From: Burkholderia sp. 4M9327F10
Lineage (GTDB): Bacteria > Pseudomonadota > Gammaproteobacteria > Burkholderiales > Burkholderiaceae
DNA length: 38,804 bases
Reading direction: 5' to 3'
Assembly: GCF_005503145.1 (NCBI RefSeq)
Contig: NZ_SCNV01000070.1
Location: forward strand, 1-38,804
Part shown: positions 16,530 through 24,060 of the stretch, piece after piece
Layout: each line of letters opens with the position of its first letter
How positions within the stretch are numbered: position 1 is the stretch's first letter
The notes under the pieces: generated by a model
Told to the model about the DNA's origin: nothing
The model's database searches: none
The model's input: the letters and a program-made list of their open reading frames with translations, nothing else
Position numbers and translations under genes: made by a program

Positions 16530-16951
16530 GGGGGGCGATTGAAGGGAGCGAGGCGGGGCCGGCCAGGTGGCCTCGCCTGCACGAGGTATTTCGATATAAC
16601 GCCGATTATCTATTATAAAAGGCGCAGGTCGTGGTGATTAAAAGAGAATTGTTTGTCGTGCAATGATTTTTCATATCTACGACGTAGTCATTCATTCAGA
16701 TAATCTCGCACCGATCTGCCAGATTAACCCGAAGGCTCTGACGGAAATTTCCTGGTGCGTGGGCCACCTAGCAACGATGGCGCTGACAAAACTCTCAAGA
16801 AATAAATCGCCTATCGAAGATATCTGAAAAATATTGTTAATTTACGTCATTAATCGTGTCGACGCATTTTTGAGATTTTCACGCCCCTATACTCTTGCGG
16901 CGAAAATGAGCGTGTCAGGTGGCGCGCCTCGAATTTCAAGGAAGCGAGTCG
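16530..16951. other. AT-rich intergenic region before the DUF937-OmpA gene
   Basis: 422 bp without a gene. From about 16580 to 16900 the base composition falls well below the surrounding GC-rich DNA, with runs such as TATCTATTATAAAA and AAAAATATTGTTAATTTA. A possible -10 TATACT is at 16888-16893, about 60 bp before the start, without a clear -35. The low GC suggests a promoter region bound by H-NS-like proteins or the trace of an insertion. I see no coding sequence or IS ends. Confidence 0.5.
16548..16576 (+). terminator. Possible terminator of the GMC gene
   Basis: GCGAGGC (16548-16554) pairs with GCCTCGC (16570-16576) and the loop can pair further. It stands about 20 bp after the GMC stop. 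There is no good T-run, so termination is only plausible. Confidence 0.35.
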
Positions 16952-18772
16952 ATGAGTATTAACGTAATCCAACTGATGCAGTCCGCTTTGACGGACAGCG
17001 TAGTGCGGCAACTGTCCCCGCGCTTCGGGCTGCCGGCCGAGGCAACGGAGAAGGCCATAGGCGCGGCTGCGCCGGTGCTCGTCGCCGCACTGATGCACAA
17101 GGGGGCGACGCTGGACGGCGCCCGCTCGCTGTTTGCCGCCATCATGGCGCCGGACGTCAACGCGCATATCGGCGAACAACTGCCGCAACTGCTCGCCACT
17201 ACGGGTGGCCTGAGCGAGCTCGAAGCCATAGGCCGGCAATTGCTCACGCACGTGACCGACCGGCCCGTCGACAACCTGAGCGATGCGGTCGCGGCGCAAA
17301 CCGGTGTGCCGGTGCAGTCGGCTCATGCACTGACGGGCATAGTCGGCGCGATCCTTTTCGGTGTCCTGAAACGCCATTTCCTCGATGGGCAGGGCCGGGT
17401 CGGCCAGTTGCCGACACTGCTCGGCCATCAATTGCCGGTGATCACTCCGTACCTGAACGACGGCCTGCTGTCCGTGCTCGGTCTGGGTGGCGTCGGCGCC
17501 TTCGTGGGCAGCGTCCTGCCGCAACTCAAGGCGGTCTCGGCGCATATCGAGAATCCGGTGGCGCCCGCTACGCCGGTTGTCTCGCCGGTGCACGCCGCTC
17601 CGGCCGGGCCGCGCGTGCCGGTCGACGCCGTTGTGCGTGAGGAGCGGCGCTCGCACACATGGCTGTGGTGGCTGCTCGCCGCCATCGCCGCGGTGCTGGC
17701 GTTCCTGTTCGTGCGCGGCTGCCAGCATGAGCAGGGCGCAGACACGGTGGCGCCAGCGGCGCAAGAGGCCTCCGCACCGGTTGTGGCCGAGGCATCGGCG
17801 CCGGCCGCAGCCTCCGCGCCGGCCGTTCCGGCAAGCGACACCGTTGCGTCGGCCGCGGCCGCGGCCACGGCCGCTTCGGCAAGCGTAGTGTCGGCGTCTG
17901 CCGCTTCGGAAAGTGCCACTCCGGCTGTCGCCGCAAGTGCCACCGAGGCTCAGCAGCCTGCCGCCGCACCGGCTCCCACCAAAGACAGCCAGTTGAGTTT
18001 CACGGTCGATCCGGCCGGCAAGCCGACGCTGACGGCAACGGTTGGCAGCGAAGCCGACAAAGCCGCGTTGCTCGACGCGCTGACGAAGAAGTTCGGCGCC
18101 GGTCACTTCACCGCCAATATCGCCGTCGACCCGGACACCAGACCGGCCGACTGGCTCTCTCATCTCGACGCACTGCTGCCGTTGATGGCGCTGCCGGGCG
18201 CGGAAGTGAAGCTGGATGGCCCGCACATCGAACTGAGCGGCGCGGCTGCCAACGCAAAGCTCGGCTGGCTCGACCGCCTGAAGTCGCTGTTCGGTGCGAC
18301 CTACCAGATCGGCTCGTTCAACGTGGATCAGGCCGTGGCCGATGCGACGCAGACGTTCCGTAGCGCGATCAACGGCTTGCTCGCGCCGGATAGCTCCTGC
18401 GCGGTGGCCGATGTGGTCAAGGTGTTGAACCTGCAGGTGATCAACTTCGCGAGCGCGAGTGCGCGTGTGCCGGCATCGGCCATCGACGACCTGCGTCAGT
18501 CGGCCCAGGTGCTGATGGCCTGTTCGCGCAACGGCCGCGCAGCGAAGCTCGAAGTAGCGGGCTATTCCGACAACGTAGGCGTTGCCGCGGTGAATCTGTC
18601 GCTGTCGAAGAAGCGTGCGGAGTCGGTGCGCGCGTTCCTCGTCAAGACCGGCGTGCCGGCTGACTCGCTGATCGCGCAAGGTTACGGCGACGCACGTCCG
18701 GTGGCGGACAACGACACCGAGAGCGGCCGCTTTGCCAACCGCCGCATCGAGTTCGTCGAAGCCCAGCAGTAA
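16952..18772 (+). CDS. DUF937-TM-OmpA family envelope protein
   Basis: A 606-residue three-part protein. Residues 1 to about 146 match the helical DUF937 family (VLVAALMHKGA, GIVGAILFGVLKRHFLDG). A single membrane helix lies at about 235-255 (WLWWLLAAIAAVLAFLFV), after Arg/His. An Ala/Ser/Pro-rich linker runs to about 345, followed by a roughly 100-residue BON-like domain. A C-terminal OmpA domain (about 480-606) carries the peptidoglycan-binding pattern GYSDNVG...NLSLSKKRAESV and ends NRRIEFVE. DUF937 should be cytoplasmic and OmpA periplasmic, tying the inner membrane to the cell wall. I start at 16952, after AAGGAAGCGAG, rather than at the GTG at 16919. The function of DUF937 is unknown. 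Confidence 0.85.
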   Translation: MSINVIQLMQSALTDSVVRQLSPRFGLPAEATEKAIGAAAPVLVAALMHKGATLDGARSLFAAIMAPDVNAHIGEQLPQLLATTGGLSELEAIGRQLLTHVTDRPVDNLSDAVAAQTGVPVQSAHALTGIVGAILFGVLKRHFLDGQGRVGQLPTLLGHQLPVITPYLNDGLLSVLGLGGVGAFVGSVLPQLKAVSAHIENPVAPATPVVSPVHAAPAGPRVPVDAVVREERRSHTWLWWLLAAIAAVLAFLFVRGCQHEQGADTVAPAAQEASAPVVAEASAPAAASAPAVPASDTVASAAAAATAASASVVSASAASESATPAVAASATEAQQPAAAPAPTKDSQLSFTVDPAGKPTLTATVGSEADKAALLDALTKKFGAGHFTANIAVDPDTRPADWLSHLDALLPLMALPGAEVKLDGPHIELSGAAANAKLGWLDRLKSLFGATYQIGSFNVDQAVADATQTFRSAINGLLAPDSSCAVADVVKVLNLQVINFASASARVPASAIDDLRQSAQVLMACSRNGRAAKLEVAGYSDNVGVAAVNLSLSKKRAESVRAFLVKTGVPADSLIAQGYGDARPVADNDTESGRFANRRIEFVEAQQ

Positions 18773-18781
18773 CGGTAAGCG

Positions 18782-18820
18782 GCGGCCTGAGTGCGGCGCT
18801 GCGGGCCTCACTCAGGCCGC
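18782..18820. terminator. Bidirectional hairpin between convergent genes
   Basis: GCGGCCTGAGTG (18782-18793) is exactly complementary to CACTCAGGCCGC (18809-18820) across a 15-base loop. It fills the 49-bp gap between the ends of the convergent DUF937-OmpA and LysR genes, so it can serve both. No T-run follows on either strand. Confidence 0.6.
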
Positions 18821-18821
18821 G

Positions 18822-19784
18822 CTAGGCGTCGCCCGGCCCGGCATCCTGCGGCGCAAGCCCGGTGATGCCGATGTCGGGCCACTGCATCAGATCGTCGCCG
18901 GGCTGGGCGGGCAGCGTCTCACGCGCCACGTCGAGCCATGCGCGCGCCGCGTGCGAGAGGTAGCCGTTGCGGCGCCAGCCAATCGCCATTTCCCACGGAA
19001 TCTCGGGCTCGACCACCGGCCGGCAGGTGAACTGCGTGGCGTCGAGCCGCCGGCAATAGGGCGCCGGCAGCAGCGCGATGCCCACGCCCGCCAGCACCAG
19101 CGCCGCCATGAAATCCCAGTGCCCGCTGCGCCCGACGATGGTCGGCGCAAAGCCCGCCGCCCGGCAGGCGCTCAGCACGACATCGTTGAGGGCAAGGCTT
19201 TCGCCATAGAACACGAACGGCTCGCCCGCCAGATCCGCGAGCGGCACGTGCGGCAGGCCGTCCCAGCGGGAGCCGCGGCGTGCGACCAGCCAGAGCAGCT
19301 GATGGGTCATCGGCAGCACGTCGATGTGTTCGGGGTCGACCGGTTGCAGCACGCCGCCCAGCTCCAGCTCACCGCTGATCAGCGCGGCTTCGATGGCCCG
19401 CGAACCTTGCTCGAAGAGCTTCAGGTCGATCTTCGGATAGCGTTGCCGGAAAGCGGCGATGGCCGGTGTAAACAGCGAGCCGCCCATCGGCGGAATGCCA
19501 ATGGTCAGTTCGCCGCGGCCGAGCGTGTCGAGGTCGTTGAGCTCGGCCTGCAATTGCGCGTGTGCGGCGAGCACATCCTGACCGCGCTGATAGACGATGC
19601 GCCCGACGTCGGTCAGCACCATTTGGCGTCCCTCGCGCAGCAGGAGGGGCGAGCCGATCTCGTCTTCCAGCGATTTCACCATCTTGCTGATGGTCGGCTG
19701 GGTCACGAACATCTGTTCGGCGGCCACGGTGAAGCTTTGCTGGCGCACGACTTCAACAAAATAGCGCAGGGCGCGAAGTTCCAA
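18822..19784 (-). CDS. LysR family transcriptional regulator
   Basis: A 320-residue LysR-type regulator. The N-terminal winged helix-turn-helix (about 3-62) reads MELRALRYFVEVVRQQSFT, AAEQMFVTQPTISKMVKSLE and GSPLLLREGRQMVLTDVG. The effector domain runs from about 90 to 300, with GRGELTIGIPPMGGSLFTPAIAAF at its start. The set resembles the CidR/YwbI group, but the cidAB-like genes that such regulators often control are not next to it, so the target is unknown. Its promoter region (19785-19840) holds two palindromes, one with the T-N11-A pattern, which suggests autoregulation. The ATG at 19784 gives a standard LysR N-terminus. The next gene upstream is the divergent glycosyltransferase. Confidence 0.9.
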   Translation of the reverse strand: MELRALRYFVEVVRQQSFTVAAEQMFVTQPTISKMVKSLEDEIGSPLLLREGRQMVLTDVGRIVYQRGQDVLAAHAQLQAELNDLDTLGRGELTIGIPPMGGSLFTPAIAAFRQRYPKIDLKLFEQGSRAIEAALISGELELGGVLQPVDPEHIDVLPMTHQLLWLVARRGSRWDGLPHVPLADLAGEPFVFYGESLALNDVVLSACRAAGFAPTIVGRSGHWDFMAALVLAGVGIALLPAPYCRRLDATQFTCRPVVEPEIPWEMAIGWRRNGYLSHAARAWLDVARETLPAQPGDDLMQWPDIGITGLAPQDAGPGDA

Positions 19785-19799
19785 GGTCTCTGCTCCACA

Positions 19800-19837
19800 A
19801 TTCCAATCTGGAATGACTCTTAAGATAACGAGTCATT
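19800..19837 (-). promoter_or_regulatory. Palindromes at the LysR promoter, likely autoregulatory operator
   Basis: ATTCC-N5-GGAAT (19800-19814) carries the T-N11-A spacing of LysR boxes and starts 15 bp before the regulator's start codon. Partly overlapping it, AATGACTC (19812-19819) pairs exactly with GAGTCATT (19830-19837). The surrounding DNA is AT-rich. LysR proteins usually repress their own genes from such sites; binding here is inferred. Confidence 0.5.
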
Positions 19838-20050
19838 ATATTTATGTCGAGCCGCGGTCTGTAGTGACTTTCAGTAACGATTAATCAGGAATCTTCCCTA
19901 CGGGAGGAGGCTGCGCTGCCGCGACCCCGAGCCGGTCCAGGCGCCTTCCGGCCACCATTTTCAGGACGAACCGGCCAACGCGCGCGCTATGATGACCAGC
20001 ACTTTTGCCGCCGCATTTTCGCGCCGTCCTCGCCACGTTTCTCTACGCCT

Positions 20051-20824
20051 ATGCTGCCCATTTCCATCATCATTCCCTGCTACAACGCAGCGGCGACGCT
20101 CGCCCGTACCCTGGAAAGCTGTGTCATCCAGCCCGAGGCGGTGCAGATCGTCGTCGTGGACGACGGCTCGACGGACGCCTCGATCGAGGTGGTGCGGCAC
20201 TACGGTGAGCGCGATCCCCGCGTCGGTCTGCTGCAGATGCCCGTGAACGGCGGTGCGGCGCGAGCCCGCAACTGGGGGGCGATGCACGCGACGCAGCCGC
20301 TCCTCGCCTTCATCGACGCGGACGACGAGTACTTTCCCGGCGCACTCGCGGCGGCCAGCAGCTATCTCGCGCAGAACCCGACGGAAGCCTCGATCCGGCT
20401 CGACGTGGAATACGCCGGGTTTCCGGCCGAGCTTGCCGGGCATCCGGAGTTCGAGACTCACGCCGCGACGCTCAGCAATACCGTGCCGAGCAGCCTGGTG
20501 ATTCGCCGGCCGGTCTACGCGGCGTTTGGCGGTTTCCCGATGGACGCGTTTTTTCGCCGTAACGGCGGCGAAGACGGCGCGTTTTCCTGGGCGCTGCGCG
20601 AGCTGTTCGGCAACCAGCGCCTGACCGACGCGAAGCGGGTGCGCATGCACTACCACCCGCGCATTCATGCCGAGCGCTACTTTCGTATCTGTTTCGGCAT
20701 GCAGGCCCCGGTTCAGGCTGATCTCGAAGAATCGTTCCGGTTGTCCGAACGGTTTCTCGAGACCACCCGAGCCAATTTCGCGCAACTGCGCTCGCTGAGC
20801 GCGCGCAGCGACACCGCGTCCTAG
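20051..20824 (+). CDS. Family 2 glycosyltransferase
   Basis: A 257-residue GT-A fold glycosyltransferase. The family 2 motifs are clear: ISIIIPCYNAAATLARTLES at about 4-23, VVVDDGSTD at about 34-42 and the metal-binding FIDADDEYFPG at about 84-94. There is no membrane helix, so it should be cytosolic or peripheral. It adds sugar from a nucleotide donor to an unknown acceptor in a glycan or surface polymer. The gene stands alone, with neither a polysaccharide cluster nor a partner nearby. No convincing ribosome site precedes the ATG at 20051, and no in-frame alternative upstream looks better. The C-terminal part has HYHPRIHAERYFRICFGMQ, which I cannot tie to a named subfamily. Confidence 0.85.
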   Translation: MLPISIIIPCYNAAATLARTLESCVIQPEAVQIVVVDDGSTDASIEVVRHYGERDPRVGLLQMPVNGGAARARNWGAMHATQPLLAFIDADDEYFPGALAAASSYLAQNPTEASIRLDVEYAGFPAELAGHPEFETHAATLSNTVPSSLVIRRPVYAAFGGFPMDAFFRRNGGEDGAFSWALRELFGNQRLTDAKRVRMHYHPRIHAERYFRICFGMQAPVQADLEESFRLSERFLETTRANFAQLRSLSARSDTAS

Positions 20825-20906
20825 ATCCGCGCCCCAAGCCCGCGCCCCGACCCTTCACGCAACCGACACCCCGAAGCCATCTCGATTTGCTACAATCGCC
20901 GTTCGT

Positions 20907-21037
20907 CTCCGAGGAGCGTTGCGACGGGTACCGCGAACCAGCATTCGCCGGCCGCCCGCCAGGCTCGGAGGCTTTCAATCGGAGGGCTTGGATGCGCCAT
21001 GCGCTACCCATCCACCGCATCGAACGGCGCTCACGTC
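20907..21037 (+). ncRNA. S-adenosylhomocysteine riboswitch upstream of ahcY
   Basis: The SAH riboswitch pattern is visible. P1 is the exact pair CTCCGAG (20907-20913) with CTCGGAG (20964-20970), and the core strings GAGGAGCG-TTGCGAC and CCGCCCGCCAGGCTCGG match the family. The 3' conserved AACGGCGCTCACG at 21023-21035 provides CGCTC (21028-21032) to pair with GAGCG (20914-20918) as the pseudoknot. Members of this class sit before ahcY in beta- and gamma-proteobacteria and raise expression when SAH builds up. It ends about 35 bases before the ahcY start. Confidence 0.9.
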
Positions 21038-21040
21038 AAA

Positions 21041-21069
21041 TTTCTAGTCATTTTTAGAAAGGAGGGCGT
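21041..21069 (+). promoter_or_regulatory. Hairpin joined to the ahcY ribosome binding site
   Basis: TTTCTA (21041-21046) pairs with TAGAAA (21055-21060), which runs straight into the strong ribosome site GGAGGG (21061-21066), 4 bases before the ahcY ATG. This AT-rich stem lies between the riboswitch core and the ribosome site. It could help couple the two, but that is inference. Confidence 0.45.
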
Positions 21070-21070
21070 G

Positions 21071-22492
21071 ATGAACGCCGCAGTCTACGATTCCAAAGAT
21101 TCCCAGGATTTCATCGTTGCAGACCTGTCGCTGGCCGACTGGGGCCGCAAGGAACTGAACATCGCCGAGACCGAAATGCCCGGTCTCATCCAGACGCGCG
21201 AAGAGTACAAGGCGCAGCAGCCGCTGAAGGGCGCCCGCATCGCCGGCTCGCTGCACATGACGATCCAGACCGGCGTGCTGATCGAGACGCTGACCGCGCT
21301 CGGCGCCGACGTTCGTTGGGCTTCGTGCAACATTTTCTCGACCCAGGACCACGCTGCTGCGGCGATCGCCAAGGCAGGTACGCCGGTGTTCGCGTTCAAG
21401 GGCGAATCGCTCGACGAATACTGGGAATTCTCGCACCGCATTTTCGAGTGGCCGAACGGCGAGTTCGCCAACATGATCCTCGACGACGGCGGCGACGCCA
21501 CGTTGCTGCTGATCCTCGGCTCGAAGGCCGAGAAGGACCGCTCGGTGATCGCCAAGCCGACCAACGAGGAAGAAGTCGCACTGTACAAGTCGATCGCGAA
21601 GCACCTCGATGCCGACCCGACCTGGTACTCCACGCGCCTCGCGCACATCAAGGGCGTGACCGAGGAAACCACGACCGGCGTGCACCGTCTGTATCAGATG
21701 GAAAAAGAAGGCCGCCTGCCGTTCCCGGCCATCAACGTCAACGACTCGGTCACCAAGTCGAAGTTCGACAACCTGTATGGCTGCCGTGAGTCGCTGGTCG
21801 ACGGTATCAAGCGCGCCACCGACGTGATGATCGCCGGCAAGATCGCGGTGGTCGCAGGTTACGGCGACGTGGGCAAGGGCTGCGCGCAATCGCTGCGCGG
21901 CCTGGGCGCGACCGTGTGGGTCACGGAAATCGATCCGATCTGCGCACTGCAGGCAGCGATGGAAGGCTACCGCGTCGTGACGATGGAATACGCAGCCGAC
22001 AAGGCCGACATCTTCGTGACGGCCACCGGCAACTTCCACGTGATCGGCCACGACCACCTGAAAGCGATGCGCAACAACGCGATCGTCTGCAACATCGGTC
22101 ACTTCGATTCGGAAATCGACATTGCCTCGACCCGTCAGTACCAGTGGGAAAACATCAAGCCGCAAGTCGACCACATCATTTTCCCGGACGGCAAGCGCGT
22201 TATCCTGCTGGCTGAAGGCCGCCTCGTGAACCTCGGTTGCGCCACGGGCCACCCGTCGTTCGTGATGTCGAACTCGTTCACCAACCAGACGCTCGCGCAG
22301 ATCGAACTGTTCACCGAAGGCTCGAAGTACGAGAACAAGGTGTACGTGCTGCCGAAGCATCTCGACGAGAAGGTGGCACGCCTGCATCTGGCGCGCATCG
22401 GTGCGAACCTGACCGTGCTGTCGGACGAGCAGGCCGGCTACATCGGCGTCGACAAGAACGGTCCGTTCAAGCCGAACCATTACCGTTATTAA
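21071..22492 (+). CDS. ahcY: Adenosylhomocysteinase (S-adenosyl-L-homocysteine hydrolase)
   Basis: AhcY splits SAH reversibly into homocysteine and adenosine with bound NAD, relieving the inhibition of methyltransferases. The 473 residues start DFIVADLSLADWGRKELNIAETEMPGL. ARIAGSLHMTIQTGVLIETL and CNIFSTQDHAAAAIAK mark the substrate domain, GYGDVGKGCAQSLRGLGA the NAD site, and HVIGHDHLKAMRNNAIVCNIGHFD follows. The C-terminus is the family-typical PFKPNHYRY. The length includes the insertion common to proteobacterial enzymes. I start at 21071 behind AGAAAGGAGGG; the frame open from 20999 runs through the riboswitch and is not used. Expression should rise with SAH through that riboswitch. Confidence 0.98.
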   Translation: MNAAVYDSKDSQDFIVADLSLADWGRKELNIAETEMPGLIQTREEYKAQQPLKGARIAGSLHMTIQTGVLIETLTALGADVRWASCNIFSTQDHAAAAIAKAGTPVFAFKGESLDEYWEFSHRIFEWPNGEFANMILDDGGDATLLLILGSKAEKDRSVIAKPTNEEEVALYKSIAKHLDADPTWYSTRLAHIKGVTEETTTGVHRLYQMEKEGRLPFPAINVNDSVTKSKFDNLYGCRESLVDGIKRATDVMIAGKIAVVAGYGDVGKGCAQSLRGLGATVWVTEIDPICALQAAMEGYRVVTMEYAADKADIFVTATGNFHVIGHDHLKAMRNNAIVCNIGHFDSEIDIASTRQYQWENIKPQVDHIIFPDGKRVILLAEGRLVNLGCATGHPSFVMSNSFTNQTLAQIELFTEGSKYENKVYVLPKHLDEKVARLHLARIGANLTVLSDEQAGYIGVDKNGPFKPNHYRY

Positions 22493-22500
22493 GTTGTTGC

Positions 22501-22575
22501 CAGCCCGGCATCGTCGGGCTGACCGACAGGCTCGCCGGTGAAAGACAAGGCGGCGCGGCATGCCCGCGCCGCCTT
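22501..22575 (+). terminator. Two successive hairpins after ahcY
   Basis: CAGCCCG (22501-22507) pairs with CGGGCTG (22515-22521). Then AAGGCGGCGCGG (22547-22558) pairs exactly with CCGCGCCGCCTT (22564-22575) across 5 bases, followed by TGTTG. The second hairpin is very stable but has a weak T-run, so it may terminate, or partly terminate, the ahcY transcript before the small membrane protein gene. Confidence 0.6.
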
Positions 22576-22634
22576 TGTTGCAATACCGGCCTGTTCCGCT
22601 CAATTCCGGACTCCCAGCCCAAAAGGAGCTTTAC

Positions 22635-22988
22635 ATGACCGTGCTGCTGACCTGGGTGATCAATGCGCTCGCGCTTCTGATCATCACGTACCTCGTGCCC
22701 TCGATCCATATCCGCAGTTTCGGCACCGCGCTGATCGTCGCCGTAGTGCTCGGCCTGATCAACGCCGTGCTGCGGCCGATACTGATCCTGCTCACGCTGC
22801 CCGTGACGATTCTCACGCTCGGACTCTTCATTCTGGTCGTCAACGCACTGTGCTTCTGGCTGTGCGCGTCGCTGCTGAAGGGCTTCGAGGTCTCGGGTTT
22901 CTGGTCCGCGTTCTTCGGCTCGATCCTGTACAGCATCGTTTCGTGGCTGCTGTCCGCGCTTATCTTCGGCAACCGCAGTCTGGGCTGA
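22635..22988 (+). CDS. Small four-helix membrane protein, phage-holin-4-like family (YvlD type)
   Basis: A 117-residue, very hydrophobic protein with four membrane segments, at about 3-20, 26-50, 52-75 and 88-110. The family pattern is LIVAVVLGLINAVLRPILILLTLPVTILTLGLFILVVNALCFWL, which matches the PF04020 group (called phage holin family 4, or YvlD). Despite the family name there is no phage gene nearby, and members are ordinary chromosomal genes of unknown role. AAAAGGAG lies before the ATG at 22635; the upstream frame from 22560 begins inside the terminator hairpin and is not used. It sits between ahcY and metF, 33 bp before metF, so it is probably co-transcribed with metF. Confidence 0.85.
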   Translation: MTVLLTWVINALALLIITYLVPSIHIRSFGTALIVAVVLGLINAVLRPILILLTLPVTILTLGLFILVVNALCFWLCASLLKGFEVSGFWSAFFGSILYSIVSWLLSALIFGNRSLG

Positions 22989-23021
22989 AGTGAGCCTTAT
23001 TTTTTGAACGGCGATTGAGTC

Positions 23022-23852
23022 ATGAATCCGCTCGAACTTTCATTCGAATTCTTCCCGCCCAAGACCCCGGACGGCGTCGACAAGCTGCGCGCCACACGCG
23101 TGCAGCTCGCGCCGCTCAAGCCGAAGTTCGTCTCCGTCACCTTCGGCGCAGGCGGCTCGACGCAGCGGGGTACGCTCGATACCGTCGTCGACATGGCGAA
23201 GGAAGGGCTGGAGGCGGCGCCGCATCTGTCCTGCATCGGCTCGTCCCGAGAGAGCCTGCGCGCGATCCTCAACGAGTACCGCTCGCATGGCATCCGCCAT
23301 ATCGTCGCGCTGCGTGGCGATCTGCCGTCCGGCATGGGCGAGGTGGGGGAGCTCCGCTATGCGTCGGAACTGGTGAGCTTCATCCGCGCCGAGTTCGGCG
23401 ACTGGTTCTGGATCGAGGTGGCCGGCTACCCGGAGTACCACCCGCAGGCGCGCTCGCCGCGCCACGATCTGGAGAACTTCGCCCGCAAGGTGAAGGCCGG
23501 CGCCAATTCGGCGATCACGCAGTACTTTTTCAACGCGGACGCCTACTTCCGCTTTGTCGACGACGCGCGCAAGCTCGGCGTGGACGTGCCGATCGTACCC
23601 GGCATCATGCCGATCACGAATTTTTCGCAGCTGATGCGCTTCTCCGAAATGTGCGGTGCGGAAGTGCCGCGCTGGGTGGCGCGCCGGCTGGAGAGCTTCG
23701 GTGACGACCGCGAAGCGATTCGCGCGTTCGGGCTGGATGTGGTCACGGACCTGTGCCAGCGTCTGATTGACGCTCGCGTGCCGGGGCTGCATTTCTATAC
23801 GCTCAACAATGCGGCGGCAACCAAGGCTATCTGCGAGCGCCTGGGCGCTTGA
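23022..23852 (+). CDS. metF: 5,10-methylenetetrahydrofolate reductase
   Basis: MetF uses FAD and NADH to reduce methylene-THF to methyl-THF, the methyl donor for methionine synthase. The 276 residues match the bacterial family in size. The N-terminal LELSFEFFPPKTPDGVDKL carries the catalytic Glu. FVSVTFGAGGSTQRGTLDTV, HIVALRGDLPSG, the flavin-site GANSAITQYFFNADAYFRFVDDAR and PIVPGIMPITNFSQLMRFSEMCGAEVP are all conserved. Together with ahcY it remakes methionine from SAH-derived homocysteine. The ribosome site before 23022 is weak. No MET-box or second riboswitch is evident, and a hairpin follows the stop. Confidence 0.97.
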   Translation: MNPLELSFEFFPPKTPDGVDKLRATRVQLAPLKPKFVSVTFGAGGSTQRGTLDTVVDMAKEGLEAAPHLSCIGSSRESLRAILNEYRSHGIRHIVALRGDLPSGMGEVGELRYASELVSFIRAEFGDWFWIEVAGYPEYHPQARSPRHDLENFARKVKAGANSAITQYFFNADAYFRFVDDARKLGVDVPIVPGIMPITNFSQLMRFSEMCGAEVPRWVARRLESFGDDREAIRAFGLDVVTDLCQRLIDARVPGLHFYTLNNAAATKAICERLGA

Positions 23853-23867
23853 AGCATGAGTTTCACC

Positions 23868-23891
23868 CCGCGCGGCCGGTCGGCTGCGCGG
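23868..23891 (+). terminator. Possible metF terminator
   Basis: CCGCGCGGCCG (23868-23878) pairs with CGGCTGCGCGG (23881-23891) apart from one mismatch, 15 bp after the metF stop. Only TTCCC follows, so it is a weak candidate. Confidence 0.35.
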
Positions 23892-24060
23892 TTCCCTGTC
23901 AGTCCTTCCCGCCGTAACCCCCTCTCTCGCCCACTTTGGTGCGCCGCCACAGCCGCGCCCTGAATCGCCGTGCTTGCGCGGTAGAACCCTGGATTGAAGC
24001 TGAATATTGTGCTGTCTATGATCGAAGCGCAGCCGGCCCGGTTGCAGTCCGGAGAACGTC

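Noticed and set aside
16850..18811. 653-codon open frame on the minus strand
   Set aside because: Antisense to the DUF937-OmpA gene, with Arg/His/Gly-rich shadow composition.
20891..20896. TACAAT as the -10 box of the ahcY promoter
   Set aside because: It is well placed before the riboswitch, but no -35 match was found at a suitable distance, so I do not list it as a feature.
22635..22988. A phage remnant suggested by the holin family name
   Set aside because: No phage gene, attachment site or tRNA is near; this family is widespread in chromosomes.
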